Assembly (NCBI RefSeq): GCF_900142715.1
Contig: NZ_FRBX01000006.1
Span: 62,001 to 126,000, forward strand
DNA from: Flavobacterium pectinovorum
GTDB lineage: Bacteria > Bacteroidota > Bacteroidia > Flavobacteriales > Flavobacteriaceae
Direction: 5' to 3'
DNA: 64,000 bases
Shown here: positions 60,035-64,000 of the stretch, piece after piece
How the letters are laid out: each line of letters starts with the position of its first letter
How positions within the stretch are numbered: the stretch's first letter is position 1
The notes under the pieces: generated by a model
What the model saw: only the letters and a program-made list of their open reading frames with translations
What the model was told of the DNA's origin: nothing
Database searches by the model: none
Made by a program: the position numbers and the translations under genes

Positions 60035-60541
60035 ATGATACACTTAGAAAAATTTGATAAAAAACACTATACTGAATTGATAGATTCGGTAAAAAATGCA
60101 AAGGATTTAATGCAGTTTGGCGGCCCGGAATTTACTTTTCCCTTAACGGAAGAGCAAATTAATAAAACACTTTCTGATAAAAACAGAATTGCTTTTAGAG
60201 TTGCCAATTCTTCGGATGGAAGTACTATTGGACATGGTCAAATTTATTTTAATAACGATTCTGCAAAGCTGGGTCGAATCCTGATTATTGATCAAAACCA
60301 AAGGGGAAAAGGAATTGGAGAGCAAATGATAATCTTATTAGTGAAATTCATTCTTGAAAATAGAAAAGAAACACACATTGAATTGAACGTTTTTGATTTT
60401 AATATTGGCGCAATAAAGTGTTATGAAAAAGTCGGTTTCAAAATGAATCCTGATAAAAAACTATTAAGAGAGGTTGATGGTGAAACCTGGACGGCGGTGA
60501 ATATGGTGTTGAATTTAGAGGAATGGAATAATAAAAATTGA
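60035..60541 (+). CDS. GNAT family N-acetyltransferase
   Basis: This 168-residue acetyl-CoA-dependent acetyltransferase has the pyrophosphate-binding motif A QNQRGKGIGEQMI (R-G-x-G-I-G, about 89-101) and motif B FDFNIGAIKCYEKVGFK near the C-terminus. The acceptor amine is unknown. It directly follows the aldo/keto reductase gene. A word-type repeat, gccacagat with atctgtggc, lies after its stop (60558-60616). Confidence 0.9.
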   Translation: MIHLEKFDKKHYTELIDSVKNAKDLMQFGGPEFTFPLTEEQINKTLSDKNRIAFRVANSSDGSTIGHGQIYFNNDSAKLGRILIIDQNQRGKGIGEQMIILLVKFILENRKETHIELNVFDFNIGAIKCYEKVGFKMNPDKKLLREVDGETWTAVNMVLNLEEWNNKN

Positions 60542-60633
60542 GAACTAAGAAATATTTGCCACAGATTACAAGATAAAAATGATTTTTTCATCTGTGAGAA
60601 TCTTTTCATCTGTGGCAAAAAACAATAAATAAA

Positions 60634-61389
60634 ATGAAAAAAACAGTTTTAATTACTGGTGCCACAAGCGGAATTGGAAAAGCCACCGCACAAATAATGG
60701 CAAAAAATAACTATAAAATTATCCTTTGCGGAAGACGTAAAGAACGCTTAGAAGAACTTGAAAAAGAACTTTCGGCTTTTACAGAAATACATTCCTTAAG
60801 TTTTGATGTTCGGGATAAAGAGGCGGTTTTGAAAAACATCAATTCATTGCCGGCAGAATTTTCAGAAATTGATGTTTTAATAAATAATGCGGGAAATGCG
60901 CATGGTTTAGATCCTATTCAAACGGGAGATTTGGACGATTGGGACGCGATGATTGATATTAATGTAAAAGGTCTTTTGTATATTTCAAAAGCTGTGATTC
61001 CGCAAATGACAGCAAGAAAATCGGGGCATATCATCAATATTGGTTCAACTGCCGCAAAAGAAGTTTACCCTAACGGAAATGTATATTGTGGAACAAAACA
61101 TGCTGTTGATGCTATTACTGCCGGAATGCGAATAGATTTGAATCCGTTTGGCATTCGCGTAGGCGCAATTCACCCCGGAATGGTCGCAACAGAGTTTAGC
61201 GAAGTACGTTTTAAAGGTGATGCAGAAAGAGCTTCGAATGTATACAAAGGATTTGATCCGTTGCAAGCTGAAGATATTGCAGATATTATTCATTTTGTGG
61301 TTTCAAGACCGTATCACGTAAATATTGCCGATTTGATGGTAATGAGTACGGCGCAGGCATCGTCGACAATTGTGAAAAAAAATATCTAA
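60634..61389 (+). CDS. SDR family oxidoreductase (YdfG-like)
   Basis: This 251-residue classical short-chain dehydrogenase has the NADP-binding motif TGATSGIGKATAQ (about 8-20), with basic residues in CGRRKERL favouring NADPH. The structural motif NNAGNAHG and the catalytic set S in NIGSTAAKEV, Y and K in YCGTKHAV are intact. It resembles YdfG, which reduces 3-hydroxy acids and malonic semialdehyde. It stands alone, followed by a four-hairpin repeat. Confidence 0.93.
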   Translation: MKKTVLITGATSGIGKATAQIMAKNNYKIILCGRRKERLEELEKELSAFTEIHSLSFDVRDKEAVLKNINSLPAEFSEIDVLINNAGNAHGLDPIQTGDLDDWDAMIDINVKGLLYISKAVIPQMTARKSGHIINIGSTAAKEVYPNGNVYCGTKHAVDAITAGMRIDLNPFGIRVGAIHPGMVATEFSEVRFKGDAERASNVYKGFDPLQAEDIADIIHFVVSRPYHVNIADLMVMSTAQASSTIVKKNI

Positions 61390-61424
61390 TTTATAGATTT
61401 AAAATTCTTAAAGAAGCTCATAAT

Positions 61425-61600
61425 ATCAAGTCCCAGAGGGACATTATATTTATAGATGTTTGTAAATTTATTCGATAGAACCCCCAGCGAGGTGAAATAT
61501 TTGAATATGATTATATAGAAAGTCTAATATCGCTCCTCTGGAGTTTTTTTATAGAGGTATGTTAATTAGCTATAAATATAATGCTCCGCTAGAGCATTAT
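61425..61600 (+). repeat. Four-hairpin dispersed repeat, copy C
   Basis: Hairpins TCCC-aga-GGGA (61431-61441), a decayed CCcccagcgaGG (about 61481-61492), GCTCC-tct-GGAG (61532-61543) and GCTC-cgcta-GAGC (61583-61595) occur in the same order and with the same linkers (ttatatttatag, gtgaaatat, aatatcg, gctataaatata) as copy B. No ORF is present. Confidence 0.82.
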
Positions 61601-61624
61601 TATTGTCAATAAAATAATCTGGAA

Positions 61625-61691
61625 TTTTAGACTTCTTAGAAAATTAGATTAATTTAGAAATCTGAAAGTCAATATTCTAAGAAGTCTAAAA
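61625..61691. repeat. 17-bp perfect inverted repeat upstream of the AlbA-like gene
   Basis: TTTTAGACTTCTTAGAA (61625-61641) is the exact complement of 61675-61691. Further tctaa words lead up to the ATG at 61720. Confidence 0.75.
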
Positions 61692-61719
61692 ATCTAAGCC
61701 AGTCTAACAATCTAAAAGA

Positions 61720-62871
61720 ATGATCAACAAACGTCTTTTAATCAAAAACTTACTCGCTCATAATGACGAGAGCAGTTTTTATGATAAAAAAAGACAGTTG
61801 AATTTGCATACACGAGAAGGAAAAGGGAAATTTTTGAAACACATTTGTGCGTTATCAAATTCAAACCCAACCAATAATTCTTATATCGTGGTTGGTGTTG
61901 AGGATCAGGATAATGAAATAGTTGGCGACGATTTCTTTGACGATAGCCGAATTCAGAATCTCGTTAATGCCTTTTTAGAAAATCCACCAAAAATTCAATA
62001 CGAAAACGTCCCATTCCCAAATCTTCCAAAAGACAGAGTAATTGGATTGGTAACTATTAAACCTAAAAACAAAGTTTCTTATTTCAAAAAAGGAATTCAT
62101 ACCATTCTCCCCAATAGTGTTTTTATTAGGCGAGGCAGTAATTCTATTCCGTTTGAAGGTGAAGTAGAGAAGAATTACCAAAATACAGAAACTGTTATTG
62201 GAATCGAAAATAGTTCGCGCAACAGTATTCAATATACTCTTGATGGCGTCATCGATTTTATGAATTTCAGACATAAGGATATGTCGCCCAAATATTATGT
62301 TTTTAAGGAATTATTTGTAATTTGCTGGGCGGGAGTTCCTAAAAAGTCCCGTGATAAAACCTTTCTTTCCCGCGTTGATATCGAATTAATCAACGAACAA
62401 ATTAAACTTTTTTATTCCGCTCAGGATGTTGTTACAATTGTTTTTGATGATGATAGTTTTACAATAACCGAATATGTTCCGTTAGGATTAAATGACAAAA
62501 CGAGTTATTATCCTCTGGAAGAGCAAACGATTCGGTTTTTTGACAACGGTTATTATAAAATCGATCGTAAAATGCTTTTCCAGCCTCCTGAATTCAACAG
62601 ACCAATGCTTTTTCATATTTATAATTCGAATATGGCTTTGCTTCAAAAACTGCAAAAAGGTTCTGTTTTATCTGAACGGGAACTTAAAGATTTAGAAAAT
62701 CTTCCTTCGACTTTTATGATTTGTTATTTGAATGGTTTTGATGATGCAAAACAAAAATTAATTGATTCAAAATTGCTTTTAAAACCTTTTTCGCAAGTTT
62801 ATTTATCTTTTAAAGAAGCACTAAGAATTTTGAGAAAGATGAAATATGATTTTCAGGAAGGTTCGAAATAA
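61720..62871 (+). CDS. AlbA_2/Schlafen-like putative nucleic-acid-binding protein
   Basis: This 383-residue protein has an N-terminal AlbA_2 (Schlafen-like) domain (about 10-150): ESSFYDKKRQLNLHTREGKGKFLKHICALSNSNPTNNSYIVVGVED. The expected E and K positions are only partly conserved, so nuclease or ATPase activity is uncertain. The C-terminal 230 residues are unassigned. Families with this domain include transcription regulators and defence proteins. It stands alone, flanked by a four-hairpin repeat and inverted repeat on one side and a GTAGAGACGCAC repeat on the other. Confidence 0.8.
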   Translation: MINKRLLIKNLLAHNDESSFYDKKRQLNLHTREGKGKFLKHICALSNSNPTNNSYIVVGVEDQDNEIVGDDFFDDSRIQNLVNAFLENPPKIQYENVPFPNLPKDRVIGLVTIKPKNKVSYFKKGIHTILPNSVFIRRGSNSIPFEGEVEKNYQNTETVIGIENSSRNSIQYTLDGVIDFMNFRHKDMSPKYYVFKELFVICWAGVPKKSRDKTFLSRVDIELINEQIKLFYSAQDVVTIVFDDDSFTITEYVPLGLNDKTSYYPLEEQTIRFFDNGYYKIDRKMLFQPPEFNRPMLFHIYNSNMALLQKLQKGSVLSERELKDLENLPSTFMICYLNGFDDAKQKLIDSKLLLKPFSQVYLSFKEALRILRKMKYDFQEGSK

Positions 62872-62905
62872 AGGTTCAGAGGTGCAAAGTTACAAAGGTT
62901 TTCTC

Positions 62906-62932
62906 GTAGAGACGCACAGCAGTGCGTCTAAC
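62906..62932 (+). repeat. GTAGAGACGCAC repeat, single copy
   Basis: The 27 bases are identical to 49260-49286, including the internal GACGCAC/GTGCGTC hairpin and a flanking aac. The flanking sequence is unrelated to that locus, which supports a dispersed repeat. Confidence 0.85.
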
Positions 62933-62988
62933 TCAAAGTGATTATTTTTTGAATTACATCCAGATTTAGCCAAATTTGTTTTCTTCAA

Positions 62989-63732
62989 TTATAGATATTT
63001 CAAATATTTACTGACTTTGTCATAAGGGAAAAGTATTTCTTTTGGGCCATCAGCATACGAAGCAGCTTCATAAGAGTTGTAATATAAAAGCAAACCTTCT
63101 TCGGTATAAAAAATATTTTGTGGCAGGTGAAATTTATCATTTTCGAACATTAAGCCAGTTGCATTAATATTTGATTTTGATGGAATTTTATATTTCTTGC
63201 GGAATTCCTTTTCGGCGAAAGCCTTAAATTCCTTTTCATTTTTAAAAATCTGATCATTAAAAATGGTTTTTCCAGTTTTCGGATTAAATAATAAAGAGCG
63301 ATATCCCTGATATCCGTGAGCGCCTCCGGTAAAAGTGTAATGATCTAGTTTAATATTTATAATCTGGTCGGATTCAAATTCTATGTTTCCTTTAATTTTT
63401 CCTTCCCATCCAAATGTTTCGTTGGGGAATTTTTCATGCATTTCTTCGTAAGAAGCAATAAATGAAGTAGCCAATGTGTTGTAATCATTTAGTTTTAGAG
63501 GTTCTTCTCCAAAATAAACAATTTCTTTTATTACTAAAAAGAGTTTTTTATTTATGCTGTCTGCAACGACAGGAATATTTTTTGCAATAGGAATATCAAT
63601 CGTAATTTGAGGGAAATCGATTTTACATGGTATGGTAGATTTTTTTTCAAATGTTTCATTTTCAAATGAAAGCCCCTTGTTACAACTAGTGAATAATAGA
63701 AACAAGAAGACTAAAAAACTATACTGTTTCAT
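62989..63732 (-). CDS. DUF3298/DUF4163 lipoprotein
   Basis: This 247-residue envelope lipoprotein has a lipobox FTSC with Cys at about 17. The N-terminal part fits DUF4163 and the C-terminal part DUF3298: LDHYTFTGGAHGYQGYRSLLFNPKTGKTI is the diagnostic stretch. Such proteins are related to RsiV-like lysozyme-binding anti-sigma factors, but there is no transmembrane anti-sigma segment here. Its function is unknown. It is divergent from the PLP enzyme gene at the window edge. Confidence 0.87.
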   Translation of the reverse strand: MKQYSFLVFLFLLFTSCNKGLSFENETFEKKSTIPCKIDFPQITIDIPIAKNIPVVADSINKKLFLVIKEIVYFGEEPLKLNDYNTLATSFIASYEEMHEKFPNETFGWEGKIKGNIEFESDQIINIKLDHYTFTGGAHGYQGYRSLLFNPKTGKTIFNDQIFKNEKEFKAFAEKEFRKKYKIPSKSNINATGLMFENDKFHLPQNIFYTEEGLLLYYNSYEAASYADGPKEILFPYDKVSKYLKYL

Positions 63733-63837
63733 ATCTAAAAGTGTTAATTATATACAAAGGTAAGAAGTTGTATCAGGATTAAAATAAATTAAACGGTAAA
63801 TTTGTAATCTAAAACAGAGTTTAAAATACGTAACTAT

Positions 63838-64000
63838 ATGAAATTCAATACTAAAGTAATACATGGTGGTCAACATCATGATCCAAGTACAGGAGCTGTT
63901 ATGCCTCCGGTATATCAAACTTCAACTTATATTCAAACAAGTCCGGGACAACCCTTGGGCGATTATGAATATAGCCGTGCATCGAACCCAACTCGTACAG
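63838..64000 (+). CDS. Cys/Met metabolism PLP-dependent enzyme (partial)
   Basis: The start of a cystathionine gamma-synthase/lyase-type enzyme runs off the window. The first 54 codons read MKFNTKVIHGGQHHDP then TGAVMPPVYQTSTYIQ and YEYSRASNPTRT, the classic N-terminus of the transsulfuration family. The pyridoxal-phosphate lysine lies beyond the end. Synthase and lyase cannot be told apart from this fragment. Confidence 0.9.
   Translation, partial: MKFNTKVIHGGQHHDPSTGAVMPPVYQTSTYIQTSPGQPLGDYEYSRASNPTRT

Overview
The window looks like chromosomal DNA from a Bacteroidetes bacterium, most likely a Flavobacterium. The evidence is the AT-rich sequence, starts without Shine-Dalgarno motifs but with A-rich leaders, several promoters with the Bacteroidetes -7 box TAnnTTTG, a TonB receptor with an N-terminal carboxypeptidase-like domain, the moxR-DUF58-bat gene order, and long inverted repeats of short words between genes. 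No rRNA, tRNA, CRISPR array, transposase or prophage module was seen.

Layout. 0-7.5 kb: two small unknown genes, pheS, a conserved small gene, gpsA, an iron-type alcohol/aldehyde reductase, and a secreted DJ-1/PfpI protein divergent from a LysR regulator. 7.5-24 kb: an accessory island built around NAD and ADP-ribose. It holds an NrtR-like Nudix regulator, a soluble M48-type metallopeptidase, an 1806-residue helicase (kinase-C-lobe remnant, SF1 motor, degenerate nuclease fold, WGR domain), a short PRPP synthetase behind two operator-like palindromes, a coiled-coil/vWA pair, a short adenylosuccinate-synthetase paralogue, NADAR, macrodomain, DUF4291, a KptA-macrodomain fusion, a metallophosphatase, and nicotinamide phosphoribosyltransferase. 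24-29.8 kb: nadD, gmk and yicC with a four-helix-bundle (S23) gene inserted, then Spx/ArsC-like, DinB, RlpA and a small membrane protein. 29.8-38 kb: TonB receptor, pgi, an AraC-SDR-lipocalin module, M23 peptidase. 38-43 kb: aromatic amino acid catabolism (tdo, hppD, hmgA) with a second S23 gene and a candidate small RNA. 43-49 kb: patatin-porin, uvrC, an AstE-like gene, 5-FTHF cyclo-ligase. 49-59 kb: the complete Bat operon. 59-64 kb: aldo/keto reductase, GNAT, SDR, an AlbA/Schlafen-like protein, a DUF3298 lipoprotein and the start of a Met/Cys PLP enzyme.

How the genes fit together. In the island, Prs and NadV can make NMN, or possibly a pyrophosphorylated ADP-ribose intermediate, while NADAR, the macrodomains, KptA and the phosphatase act on ADP-ribose species and RNA 2'-phosphates. 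The WGR helicase and protease may be the nucleic-acid-sensing arm. I regard this as the best candidate for an incompletely described system.

Non-coding structure is rich. There are three copies of a four-hairpin dispersed repeat, a GTAGAGACGCAC palindromic repeat, many perfect word-type inverted repeats, and two S23 genes that each sit inside such repeats within otherwise conserved gene strings.
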